Position numbers and translations under genes: made by a program
NCBI RefSeq assembly: GCF_027587195.1
Contig: NZ_JAPDDP010000005.1
Location: 109,242-173,241 of the forward strand
Reading direction: 5' to 3'
Source of the DNA: Solirubrobacter phytolaccae
GTDB taxonomy: Bacteria; Actinomycetota; Thermoleophilia; Solirubrobacterales; Solirubrobacteraceae
Length of the DNA stretch: 64,000 nucleotides
Shown here: in pieces, positions 52,753 to 60,568 of the stretch
Numbering within the stretch: position 1 is the first letter of the stretch
Layout: every line of letters begins with the position of its first letter
The notes under the pieces: model-generated
Seen by the model: the letters and a program-made list of their open reading frames with translations, nothing else
Told to the model about the DNA's origin: nothing
The model's database searches: none

Positions 52753-54798
52753 ATGTCGCATGACGCGACGTCGGCCCGATCTGCACGTCGGGCCTCGCGA
52801 AAGCTGCTCGGAGCCGCCTTAGGCGCGGTCGTCCTGGCCGGCGCCACCGCCGCCACGGCGTCCGCCCAGCAGTACCCCGTCACCTCGGGTGACCCGCGCA
52901 TCGGGCTCGCGCCCGGCGCCGACAACAGCGCCGGGCAGGCCGCCAAGGGCCTGCAGCTGCTCGCGAACCGGCCGAAGCCCGCGAACGTCGCCGGCGTCAC
53001 CTCGGACGCCGCCTTCCAGGGCGACTACGCGTTCGTCGGCAACTTCGAAGGCATCAACATCTACAACATCGCCGACCCGGCGGACCCGAAGCTCGTCACG
53101 GCGATGTCCTGCCCGGGCAGCCAGAACGACGTCTCGGTCTACGGCAAGTGGTTGTTCGTCTCGGTCGAGTCCGGCCCGTCGACGAAGAGCTGCGGACGCG
53201 CGACGGCCGCCACGCCTGACAGCGAGCGGTTCCGCGGCATTCGCATCTTCGACATCTCCAACCCCGCCAACCCGCAGAACGCGGGCGGTGTGGAGACGTG
53301 CCGCGGTTCGCACACGCACACGCTCGTGCGGCCGAAGAACGACAAGGACAACGTGTACATCTACGTGTCCGAGACGTCCGGCCTCGCCAGCGCCGCTCAG
53401 CTCGAGGGCTGCGCCGGTGCCGATCCGACCAACCCGAACAGCTCCTACTGGCGGATCGACGTCATCAAGGTCCCGCTGGCGGACGCCTCGCAGGCCGCGA
53501 TCGTCGACCAGCCGCGCCTCTTCAAGGACGAGGCGACCGGCCGCATGGACGGTCTGCAGAACACCGTCCCGACGCCTCAGCACCCGTGCGCGTCCGCGAC
53601 GCCCGCCTGCTCGGGCAACGTGAACGGCAACCCGAACCCCGGTGGCGCCTCGTGGTCGCCGCAGCCGATCACGGATGCGTGCCACGACATCACGGTCTAC
53701 GAGGAGATCGACCTCGCGGCCGGCGCCTGCGAGGGCAACGGCATCCTGATCGACATCTCCAACCCGGCCGCGCCGAAGCGCATCGACGCGGTGGCCGACC
53801 CGCTGTTCGCCTACTGGCATGGCGCGACGTTCTCCAACGACGGCAAGGCCGTGCTGTTCACGGACGAGTGGGGCGGCGGCAACTACGCTCGCTGCCGTGC
53901 TGCCGACCAGCTGAGCTGGGGCGCGGACGCGATCTACGAGATCGTCAACAAGAAGCTCGTGTTCCGCAGCTACTACAAGCTGCCGGTGGCGCAGACGAAC
54001 GCCGAGAACTGCGTCTCGCACGTCGGCAATCTCGTCCCGCACCCGACGCGCAACCTGATGATCCAGGCGTGGTACCAGGGCGGCGCGTCGCTGATCGACT
54101 GGACCGACCTGAGCAAGCCGAAGGAAATCGGCTTCTTCGACCGCGGTCCGGTCAACGCGGCGGGCAACCCGTCGTCCGGCGGCTTCTGGTCGACGTACTG
54201 GTACAACGGCCGCATCTACGGAACGGAGATCGCGCGCGGTCTTGACACGTTCAAGCTCACGCCGACGGCCGACCTGTCGGCCGAGGAGATCGCGATCGCC
54301 GAGGGGCTGCAGAAGAGCCCACGCGTGAACCCGCAGAGCCAGGACATGATCAAGTGGCAGGCGCCGCCGGTCACCGCCCCGGTGGGCGGCAACGTCCCGG
54401 CCACGCTGTCGCTGTCGCTGGGCGTGCCGGCCTCGTTCGGCGCGTTCACGCCGGGCCTGCCGAAGGTCTACGAGGCCTCCACGAAGGCCACGATCATCTC
54501 CACCGCCGGTGACGCGCTCCTGAGCGTCGCCGATCCGTCGAGCACCGCCACCGGCCACCTGGTCAACGGCGCGTTCTCGCTGCCGCAGCCGCTGCAGGTC
54601 CGCGCTCGCAACGCGGCCAACACCGGCACGGCGTACAACAACCTCGGGTCGGGCCTGAACCTCCTGACCTACAGCGGCCCCATCTCCAACGATGAGGTCC
54701 AGCTCCAGTTCGCGCAGGAGATCAAGGCCGGCGACGCGCTCCGAACGGGCACGTACTCGAAGACCTTGACCTTCACGCTCTCGACGACGAACCCGTAG
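52753..54798 (+). CDS. Secreted LVIVD-repeat protein, tandem paralogue 1
   Basis: A 681-residue exported protein; ATG 52753 follows AGGGGG, with another ATG at 52732. The signal peptide ends near TASAQQ. The body is built of LVIVD-type propeller units such as GINIYNIADPADPKLV, IRIFDISNPANPQN, ILIDISNPAAPKRIDAV and SLIDWTDLSKPKEIGFF. Conserved SHTHTL, YWHGATFSNDG and FTDEWGGG segments carry His/Asp residues. A separate beta-domain (about residues 545-681) ends LRTGTYSKTLTFTLSTTNP and recurs in the next gene. The role may be in surface binding; I cannot assign an enzyme activity. Confidence 0.85.
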   Translation: MSHDATSARSARRASRKLLGAALGAVVLAGATAATASAQQYPVTSGDPRIGLAPGADNSAGQAAKGLQLLANRPKPANVAGVTSDAAFQGDYAFVGNFEGINIYNIADPADPKLVTAMSCPGSQNDVSVYGKWLFVSVESGPSTKSCGRATAATPDSERFRGIRIFDISNPANPQNAGGVETCRGSHTHTLVRPKNDKDNVYIYVSETSGLASAAQLEGCAGADPTNPNSSYWRIDVIKVPLADASQAAIVDQPRLFKDEATGRMDGLQNTVPTPQHPCASATPACSGNVNGNPNPGGASWSPQPITDACHDITVYEEIDLAAGACEGNGILIDISNPAAPKRIDAVADPLFAYWHGATFSNDGKAVLFTDEWGGGNYARCRAADQLSWGADAIYEIVNKKLVFRSYYKLPVAQTNAENCVSHVGNLVPHPTRNLMIQAWYQGGASLIDWTDLSKPKEIGFFDRGPVNAAGNPSSGGFWSTYWYNGRIYGTEIARGLDTFKLTPTADLSAEEIAIAEGLQKSPRVNPQSQDMIKWQAPPVTAPVGGNVPATLSLSLGVPASFGAFTPGLPKVYEASTKATIISTAGDALLSVADPSSTATGHLVNGAFSLPQPLQVRARNAANTGTAYNNLGSGLNLLTYSGPISNDEVQLQFAQEIKAGDALRTGTYSKTLTFTLSTTNP

Positions 54799-54806
54799 GT
54801 TCGAGC

Positions 54807-54838
54807 GCGGCGGGCCTGCCTTCGGGCGGGCCCGCCGC
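54807..54838 (+). terminator. Long hairpin with TTCG loop after LVIVD paralogue 1
   Basis: Fourteen-base-pair stem (GCGGCGGGCCTGCC / GGCGGGCCCGCCGC, one U-G pair) with a TTCG tetraloop, eight bases after the stop. No T-run follows, but the extreme stability suggests termination or 3' protection. Confidence 0.7.
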
Positions 54839-54869
54839 CCACGTCGTCGCCAGCGCTCCGGTTGCCCGG

Positions 54870-54898
54870 TTGCTCACCCGGCTCTCACTGTTTATGGT
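54870..54898 (+). promoter_or_regulatory. Possible promoter of the second LVIVD gene
   Basis: TTGCTC, 17 bases, TATGGT, ending 48 bases before the start of paralogue 2. Together with the hairpin at 54807 it suggests the two paralogues are transcribed separately. Confidence 0.4.
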
Positions 54899-54946
54899 CC
54901 TCCACTGAGGGTTTCTCTCATCTGTTGAGGCGGAGAGGAGTGGCGT

Positions 54947-56983
54947 ATGTCGGGACTCGGGGCGCGTGTTCGACTGGCGTTGGTAGCGGGGGCGGTGGTG
55001 TGCTCCGGTGCGCTCGCGGCATCGGCCTCGGCGCAGCTGCCGAGCACGACCGACCCACGCGTCGGCCTGTCCGCGGGCTTCGACAACGCCGGGGTGGCGA
55101 AGCGGGGCATCGAGCTGCTCGCCAACCGCCCGAAGCCGGCCGGCTGGGGTACGCCCGGCGAGGTCGCGTTCTTCAACTCCGACATGGCCTTCCAAGGCAA
55201 CTACGCGTTCGTCGGCGGCTGGAACGGCTTCCAGATCTTCGACATCTCCAACCCGTCGGCACCGGTCCTGAAGACCGCGGCCGTGTGCCCGGGCGGCCAG
55301 GGTGACCTGTCGGTCTACGGGAACCTGCTGTTCGTCTCCGTCGAGGAGACGCGCGCCCGCAAGGACTGCAAGCTCGCCTCGGAGGAGAACGGCCCGACGA
55401 CGTCGGCGAACCGCTTCCGCGGCGTCCGCATCTTCGACATCTCCGACATCAACAACCCGCAGAACAAGGGCGGCGTGCAGACGTGCCGGGGCTCGCACAC
55501 GCACACGCTGGTCGAAGGCAAGGGCGATCCGAGCTCGGTCTACATCTACGTGTCCGGCACCTCCGGCACGGTCGGCCAGACCGACGACATCGCCACGTGT
55601 GACGCCGGCCCGGCGACCAACGCGAACCCGTCGCAGTGGCGCATCGAGGTCATCAAGGTGCCGTTGGCGAACCCGACGGCCGCGGCGATCGTCAACGAGC
55701 CGCGAGTCTTCAAGAACGAGCAGACCGGGGCGCTGAACGGGCTGCAGAACCTGCCGCAGACGCAGAACCACCCGTGCACCGCGACGTCGCCGAACGCTCC
55801 GGGTGGCGGTTGCCAGACCGGCGCGACGGGCCCGACCGGCAACTGGCAGCCCGTGCCGGACACGAACTCCTGCCACGACATCACGGTCTTCGAGTCCCAG
55901 GACATCGCGGCCGGCGCGTGCGAGGGCAACGGCCTGCTGCTGGACATCAGCGACCCGGCCAACCCGCGCCGGATCGATGCCGTGGCCGACCCGCTGTTCG
56001 CCTACTGGCACGGCGCGACGTTCTCCAACGACGGCCGCTACGTCGTCTTCACCGACGAGTGGGGTGGCGGCACGAACCCGCGCTGCCGCGCGACCGACCA
56101 GCTGAGCTGGGGCGGCAACGCGATCTACGAGATCGTCAATCGCAAGCTCGTGTTCCGCAGCTACTACAAGATGCCGGCGGCGCAGACCGTCACTGAGAAC
56201 TGCGTCAGCCACATCCCGTCGATCGTGCCGGTCGAAGGCCGCCACGTCTTCGTCCAGGCCTGGTATCAGGCGGGCGCCTCGATGGTGGACTTCACCAACG
56301 CGGCGGCGCCGAAGGAGATCGGCTACTACGACCGCGGCCCGATCAGCGCGACCACGCTCGTGTTCGGCGGCTGGTGGTCGACGTACTGGTACAACGGCAC
56401 GATCTACGCGTCCGAGCTCTCGCGCGGCTTCGACTCGCTCGCGCTGACGCCGACGACCGACCTGACGGCGGCCGACCTGGCCACGACGAAGAACGTCCTG
56501 CAGTCGCAGCGGCTGAACGTGCAGACGCAGCAGCCCTACCTGCGGACGTCGACGTCCGAGGACGGCAACGTCGGCGGCACGGTCCCGGCGACGCTCGGGC
56601 TGTCGTTGGGCACGCCGGCGAACTTCGGCACGTTCACTCCGGGCGTCCCGAGGACGTACGAGGCCAGCACGAAGGCGACCGTGATCTCGACGGCCGGTGA
56701 CGCGCTGCTGAGCGTGTCCGACGCGGGCCCGAACCCGGGCTTCCTGGTCAACGGCGCGTTCAAGCTCACCGAGCCGCTGCAGGCGCGGGCGCGCAACGCG
56801 ACCAACACCGGCACGGCCTACAACAACGTGGGCTCGGTGCTGAACCTCCTGCAGTACTCGGCGCCGATCTCCAACGACGAGGTCCAGCTGCAGTTCTCGC
56901 AGAAGATCAACGCCAACGACGCCCTGCGCACGGGCACGTACTCGAAGACGCTGACGTTCACGCTGTCGACGACGAACCCGTAA
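54947..56983 (+). CDS. Secreted LVIVD-repeat protein, tandem paralogue 2
   Basis: A 678-residue paralogue of the previous gene, alike over the whole length: RPKPAGW versus RPKPANV, FQIFDISNPSAPVLK, RGVRIFDISDINNPQNKGG, SHTHTLVEG, YWHGATFSNDG, FTDEWGGGTNPRC, and the same last 19 residues (LRTGTYSKTLTFTLSTTNP). The signal peptide ends near SASAQL. The C-terminal beta-domain (about 545-678) is as in paralogue 1. The pair arose by tandem duplication and has diverged moderately, mostly in loops such as the Gly-rich TSPNAPGGGCQTG segment. ATG 54947 follows GGCGGAGAGGAG. Confidence 0.87.
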   Translation: MSGLGARVRLALVAGAVVCSGALAASASAQLPSTTDPRVGLSAGFDNAGVAKRGIELLANRPKPAGWGTPGEVAFFNSDMAFQGNYAFVGGWNGFQIFDISNPSAPVLKTAAVCPGGQGDLSVYGNLLFVSVEETRARKDCKLASEENGPTTSANRFRGVRIFDISDINNPQNKGGVQTCRGSHTHTLVEGKGDPSSVYIYVSGTSGTVGQTDDIATCDAGPATNANPSQWRIEVIKVPLANPTAAAIVNEPRVFKNEQTGALNGLQNLPQTQNHPCTATSPNAPGGGCQTGATGPTGNWQPVPDTNSCHDITVFESQDIAAGACEGNGLLLDISDPANPRRIDAVADPLFAYWHGATFSNDGRYVVFTDEWGGGTNPRCRATDQLSWGGNAIYEIVNRKLVFRSYYKMPAAQTVTENCVSHIPSIVPVEGRHVFVQAWYQAGASMVDFTNAAAPKEIGYYDRGPISATTLVFGGWWSTYWYNGTIYASELSRGFDSLALTPTTDLTAADLATTKNVLQSQRLNVQTQQPYLRTSTSEDGNVGGTVPATLGLSLGTPANFGTFTPGVPRTYEASTKATVISTAGDALLSVSDAGPNPGFLVNGAFKLTEPLQARARNATNTGTAYNNVGSVLNLLQYSAPISNDEVQLQFSQKINANDALRTGTYSKTLTFTLSTTNP

Positions 56984-56993
56984 GGCTCGCGAC

Positions 56994-57025
56994 GCACCGG
57001 GGTTAGGGTACCCTAACCCCGGTGC
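56994..57025. promoter_or_regulatory. Perfect 32-bp palindrome, probable iron-repressor operator of the siderophore-interacting gene
   Basis: GCACCGGGGTTAGGGT followed by its exact inverted complement. The inner TTAGG...CCTAA halves resemble DtxR/IdeR iron boxes, whose consensus has TTAGG and CCTAA halves. It covers the GTG start codon (57022) of the siderophore-interacting protein and begins ten bases after the previous stop, so it could also terminate the upstream transcript. Confidence 0.6.
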
Positions 57026-57819
57026 TCACCGCGACGTTGAAGGACACGCTCGAGGTCACGCCCCGGATGCTGCGGCTGACCTTCGAGGTACCCGGCGCAG
57101 CGCAGGACGGTCGCCCCGACGACTGGCTGCAGATCTTCTTCGGGGAGCCGGGGGATCACGAGAACCGGCGCAACTACACGGTCCGCGCGCTGCGGCCGGG
57201 CGAAGTCGTCGTCGACTTCGCACTGCATGCCGGCGGGCTCGCGGCGACGTGGGCGCGGGAGGCGCGTCCGGGCGCGGAGCTCGTGTGGATCGAGACCGAA
57301 GGCGGCTACGACCCGCCGCCGGATGCGCAGTGGCAGCTGCTCGTCGGCGACCTCACGGCGCTCCCGGCGATCGGGCGGATCGTCGAGGGCCTGCCCGCCG
57401 GCACCCGCGCGAAGGTCGTCGCCGAGGTGTTCGACGAGGCCGACCGCCAGGAGTGGCAGACCGAGGCGGACCTCGACGTGCGCTGGCTGCACGGCAGCGG
57501 CGACGGCGCGGCGGGGAGCCGGCTCGACGACGTCGTGCGCTCCTGCCCCGATCCCTTCGAGGACGGCTACGTCTGGATGGCCGGGGAGACGCGCACCGTG
57601 CGCTCCGCCCGCCGCTACCTGCGCCACGAGCTCGGCGTGGACCGCACGCGCTACTCGCTCACCGGCTACTGGCTCGCGCGCAGCGAGGAGTGGCTCGAGC
57701 GCTACGCGCCGATCGCCGATGACATGGCGGAGCTGTGGGAGAGCGGCGTGGCCTCCGGGCGCGACCCCGAAGAGCTGCAGGACGACTACGACAACGCGCT
57801 CGAACGGGCCGGGCTCTAG
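57022..57819 (+). CDS. Siderophore-interacting protein (ferric-siderophore reductase)
   Basis: A 265-residue FAD-dependent reductase that releases iron from imported siderophores using NAD(P)H. The FAD-binding R-x-Y-T/S motif is in RRNYTVRALRPGEVVVDFALH. The SIP C-terminal domain has PAIGRIVEGLPAGTRAKVVAEVFD and YVWMAGETRTVRSARRYLRHELGVDRTRYSLTGYW (in parts). The GTG start is inside a 32-base palindrome with TTAGG/CCTAA halves, which suggests iron repression and little or no leader. No siderophore transporter is adjacent. Confidence 0.92.
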   Translation: MLTATLKDTLEVTPRMLRLTFEVPGAAQDGRPDDWLQIFFGEPGDHENRRNYTVRALRPGEVVVDFALHAGGLAATWAREARPGAELVWIETEGGYDPPPDAQWQLLVGDLTALPAIGRIVEGLPAGTRAKVVAEVFDEADRQEWQTEADLDVRWLHGSGDGAAGSRLDDVVRSCPDPFEDGYVWMAGETRTVRSARRYLRHELGVDRTRYSLTGYWLARSEEWLERYAPIADDMAELWESGVASGRDPEELQDDYDNALERAGL

Positions 57820-58538
57820 CCGTCGTCCAAGCCGAGCGCGCGGGCTCGTTCGCGGGCGGGCGCCGGGTCGTAGGGCGCGCGGTGCCACGTGGCGGTTCGC
57901 TGTTCGACGTCCAGCTCGAGCCAGAACGCGCCGTCGGCCGCCTCGGCGTCCAGCGCCGCGAACCAGCCCTTGCGCGGCGGCACGGGCGCGCCGACCGCTC
58001 CCGGGTTCAGCAGCCACTTGCCGGTGCTGACGTCCAGCGGCTCGTCCAGGACGATCGGCACGCGCCGGCGGCCGGGCGTGAACGCCGCGGCGGTGTGCGT
58101 GTGCGCGACGAGGCCGAGGTCCGCGCGCTGCAGCTTCAGCGCGGCGGGCGCGGTGGACGGCGTCACGAACTCCCACACCGGGTTGCGCGGCCCACCGTGC
58201 CAGCACTGCACGCCCTCGCGGCGCGCGGCGGGGCGGCGGTGGCGCATCCAGTCGAGGTCGTCCTCGGACAGCGTCGCCTGCGCATGGAGGAGCGAGGCGG
58301 TCGCGTCGCCGAGCCGGGACGGGTCGACCGAGCCGGTCGCCGCGTAGTCGTGGTTGCCCATCAGCGCCACTGAGCAGCGCGCCCGCGTGGTGCGGACGAC
58401 GTGAACCGGGTCCGGCCCGCCGCCGATCATGTCCCCGAGCGACCACAGCGCGTCCACCTCGGCGTGGTCGGCCGCGGCCACCACCGCGTCGAGCGCGTCG
58501 GCGTGGGCGTGCGCGTCGCCGAAGACCGCGATCCGCAT
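57816..58538 (-). CDS. Metallophosphoesterase
   Basis: A 240-residue calcineurin-like phosphoesterase. Metal-binding motifs appear in order: FGDAHAH (D-x-H), WSLGDMIGGGPDP (GD), MGNHDY (GNHD), CWHGGPRNP and LVAHTHTAAAF (final GH-like H-x-H). It is similar in layout to the YfcE/MJ0936 or DUF2437-type small phosphodiesterases; the substrate is unknown. ATG 58538 abuts the stop of the upstream hydrolase gene with no gap, so the two are one operon. The 3' end overlaps the convergent siderophore-interacting gene by four bases. Confidence 0.9.
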   Translation of the reverse strand: MRIAVFGDAHAHADALDAVVAAADHAEVDALWSLGDMIGGGPDPVHVVRTTRARCSVALMGNHDYAATGSVDPSRLGDATASLLHAQATLSEDDLDWMRHRRPAARREGVQCWHGGPRNPVWEFVTPSTAPAALKLQRADLGLVAHTHTAAAFTPGRRRVPIVLDEPLDVSTGKWLLNPGAVGAPVPPRKGWFAALDAEAADGAFWLELDVEQRTATWHRAPYDPAPARERARALGLDDG

Positions 58539-59255
58539 CTACGCAGTGTGCTGCTCGAGCGCCGCGACCACGGTGTCCCAGTGCCGGCGCGGCGGATACT
58601 CGTGCCCGGTCTCCGGCAGCACGAGCAGCGTCGCGCCGGGGATCTCGCGCGCGAGCGTCTCGCCGTGCTCGAGCGGGAACATCGGGTCCTGCGCGCCGTG
58701 GATCACGAGCGTCGGCACCGTGATCTCACCCAGCCGATCCCGCCACGGTGGGCCGAACGAGAAGCCCTCGAGCGACGGCGGCGGCGTGCCGCGGTCGGCG
58801 ACACGGACCGCGATCTCCCGCTGCGTCGCTTCGTCGAAGCGCGGCGAGTACGCGCGTTCGGCCTCGACCACGTACTGGATCACGGCCGCGCGATCGGTCC
58901 AGTCCGGCGTGGGCGGCTCGTGGTCGAACAGGCCGTCGGCGGGCGCGGGCAGGTCGTCGCCGCCGGGCGTGGTGGCGATCAGCGTGAGCGAGGCGACGCG
59001 CTCCGGGTGGGCCAGCGCGAGCTTCTGCGCGACCATCCCGCCGAGCGAGAGGCCGACGACGTGGGCACGGTCGATCAGGTCGAGCGCCTGGCGCACGAGG
59101 CCGTCGAGATCGGGGCCGTCGAGGTCGTAGCGGATGACGTGGCGGCCGGTGGCCGCGAGGCGCGCGCACAGCTCGTCGTGCCACGAGAACAGCGTGTTGC
59201 CGGCGCCGTGCAGGAGGAGGATCGCCGGGTCCGAGGGAGCTCCGAAGGTGTCCAT
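58539..59255 (-). CDS. Alpha/beta hydrolase
   Basis: A 238-residue hydrolase of the small-molecule esterase/lactonase type. LLLHGAGNTLFSW is the oxyanion segment, Ser is in VVGLSLGGMVAQKLALAHPERV, Asp in VIHGAQDPMFPLEHG, and His in LPETGHEYP. No signal peptide. It is directly upstream of, and contiguous with, the metallophosphoesterase gene. The substrate cannot be told. Confidence 0.88.
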   Translation of the reverse strand: MDTFGAPSDPAILLLHGAGNTLFSWHDELCARLAATGRHVIRYDLDGPDLDGLVRQALDLIDRAHVVGLSLGGMVAQKLALAHPERVASLTLIATTPGGDDLPAPADGLFDHEPPTPDWTDRAAVIQYVVEAERAYSPRFDEATQREIAVRVADRGTPPPSLEGFSFGPPWRDRLGEITVPTLVIHGAQDPMFPLEHGETLAREIPGATLLVLPETGHEYPPRRHWDTVVAALEQHTA

Positions 59256-59315
59256 ACGGAGCTTTGACGGCCGGGCGCGAGCGAACTCATCGCTCGCGCC
59301 CGGGTCGTGATGCGT

Positions 59316-59894
59316 CTACGCGCGCTTGAAGTGCAGCAGCGCGAGCTCCGTCTGGAACACGCCGTCCGTGCCGCGCCCGGCGGACTCGGCGGCGATCGCG
59401 AGCGCCTGCTCGTGCGTCTTGGCGAGGAGCTTGTTCAGCTTCTTCCACGCCTTCTCGTCGAGCTCGATCGGGGTGCGGGTGAGCACCACCTCGGGGTCGG
59501 TGAGCTTGTCCGCGTCCGCGGCGGCCGCGAGATCCTCCACGAGCGACGTGAGCGTCCCGTTCGAGAGCTCGCCGCGCAGCTGCGAGGGCAGCGTGCGCCA
59601 CGTGGCGTCCTCGAGGTTCGGGCGCGCCGTCGCCTTGTAGAAGTGCTGCAGCGCGCCGCGCACGGGCTCCGTGCGGACGAGCTCGACGCAGTTGTAGTCG
59701 CGCAGCATCCGGACGTGATAGCTGACGACGCCGAGCGGCGCGCCCAGCTCCTCAGCGAGATCACCGGGGCTGGAAACACGCTCGCCGAGGCGCTGCAGGA
59801 TCTGCGCACGGAGCGGATGGGCGAGGGCTTTGGCGATGCGGGCCTCGGAGGTTTCCCCCACGGGCCGGCCGTTACTTGACGAAGTGCTGGGCAT
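59316..59894 (-). CDS. ArsR-family winged-helix regulator
   Basis: A 192-residue regulator from ATG 59894; the frame continues upstream to 59954 but across the likely operator. The HTH domain is about residues 15-85 (RIAKALAHPLRAQILQRLGERVSSPGDLAEELGAPLGVVSYHVRMLRDYNCVEL in parts), the HTH_20/ArsR pattern. The C-terminal half is helical and ends with AWKKLNKLLAKTHEQALAIAAESAG, as in many actinobacterial regulators of this type. No metal-binding cysteines are seen. Two TTGACGAACC repeats 22 bases apart lie just upstream. Confidence 0.88.
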   Translation of the reverse strand: MPSTSSSNGRPVGETSEARIAKALAHPLRAQILQRLGERVSSPGDLAEELGAPLGVVSYHVRMLRDYNCVELVRTEPVRGALQHFYKATARPNLEDATWRTLPSQLRGELSNGTLTSLVEDLAAAADADKLTDPEVVLTRTPIELDEKAWKKLNKLLAKTHEQALAIAAESAGRGTDGVFQTELALLHFKRA

Positions 59895-59916
59895 GGTCGA
59901 CTTCCAACGTATGGAT

Positions 59917-59948
59917 GGTTCGTCAAGGAATGCCATGCGGTTCGTCAA
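59917..59948. promoter_or_regulatory. Direct repeats upstream of the ArsR-type gene
   Basis: GGTTCGTCAA occurs at 59917-59926 and 59939-59948, exactly 22 bases (two turns) apart; on the gene strand this is TTGACGAACC twice. A third, partial copy (ACGTCAA) follows at 59953. They may form the operator, or their TTGACG parts may serve as -35 boxes. Confidence 0.4.
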
Positions 59949-59979
59949 ATTCACGTCAAGGTCGCCGCAGCCCGTTCGA

Positions 59980-60423
59980 TCAGCTCTCCTCGAACTTGTA
60001 GCCGCTCGCCATCAGTTCCTTCTGCGCGGCCTCGAGCTCCTTCACGCCCGCGGAGGTCTGGATCCCGCCGAGGATCTCGACCATCTTCGTCGGGTCCTTG
60101 TCGCGCGCCGCGGTGGCGCCGTCGCGGAACGTGTTCGCGATCTCGGTGAGGCCCTTGATCATGCGGGCGTGGGCGTGCTCGGCGTCGTCGGGCGGGGTGA
60201 TGCCCTCCAGGTCGGCGACGGCGGAGTCGATCACCTTGCCGCCCTGCTCGAGGTCGGTCGCGATCTGCTCCGGCTCTCCGCTGGGGTTGACGGTGCTCAG
60301 CGACTTCGTCAAGGCGGTCTGCGCCTCGTTGACGCTGTTGACGTAGTCGTTCTTCTCGGCGGTCGAGCCGCAACCGGCCGCCAGGCAGGCCACCGCGAGG
60401 GCGGCGAGGATGGTGCGCTTCAT
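59980..60423 (-). CDS. Small secreted lipoprotein
   Basis: A 147-residue protein with the lipoprotein signal MKRTILAALAVACLAAGC (Cys18 lipidated). The mature part is helical: NDYVNSVNEAQTALTKSLSTV, EQGGKVIDSAVADLEGITPPDDAEHAHARMIKGLTEIANTFRDGATAA (in parts), and a final KELEAAQKELMASGYKF. The family is not named to my knowledge; related helical lipoproteins are frequent in this lineage. ATG 60423 follows AGACAACTTCAG. It is divergent from the delta-60 gene, with a long inverted repeat in the gap. Confidence 0.8.
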   Translation of the reverse strand: MKRTILAALAVACLAAGCGSTAEKNDYVNSVNEAQTALTKSLSTVNPSGEPEQIATDLEQGGKVIDSAVADLEGITPPDDAEHAHARMIKGLTEIANTFRDGATAARDKDPTKMVEILGGIQTSAGVKELEAAQKELMASGYKFEES

Positions 60424-60486
60424 CTGAAGTTGTCTCCGGGTCGATCGGTGGGGAGGAGGCCGCGATTCTCGGGAGTGACCCCACCG

Positions 60487-60567
60487 CCGACAATCAGGGT
60501 GCGACCCTGGACTTAGGGGCCTCGGGGACCCTGAGGCCAAAGTCCAGGGCAGCGCACGGATTGTCGG
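60487..60567. repeat. 81-base compound inverted repeat in a divergent gap
   Basis: Nested complementary arms: CCGACAATC (60487-60495) with GATTGTCGG (60559-60567), TGCG with CGCA, CCCTGGACTT (60505-60514) with AAGTCCAGGG (60540-60549), and GGCCTC (60518-60523) with GAGGCC (60533-60538). The whole could fold into one long hairpin. It abuts the GTG 60569 start candidate of the delta-60 gene. Confidence 0.8.
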
Positions 60568-60568
60568 G

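Noticed and set aside
52618..52761. N-terminal extension of the DUF305 gene
   Set aside because: A lipoprotein signal peptide begins exactly at ATG 52617, and the upstream part covers the divergent promoter region.
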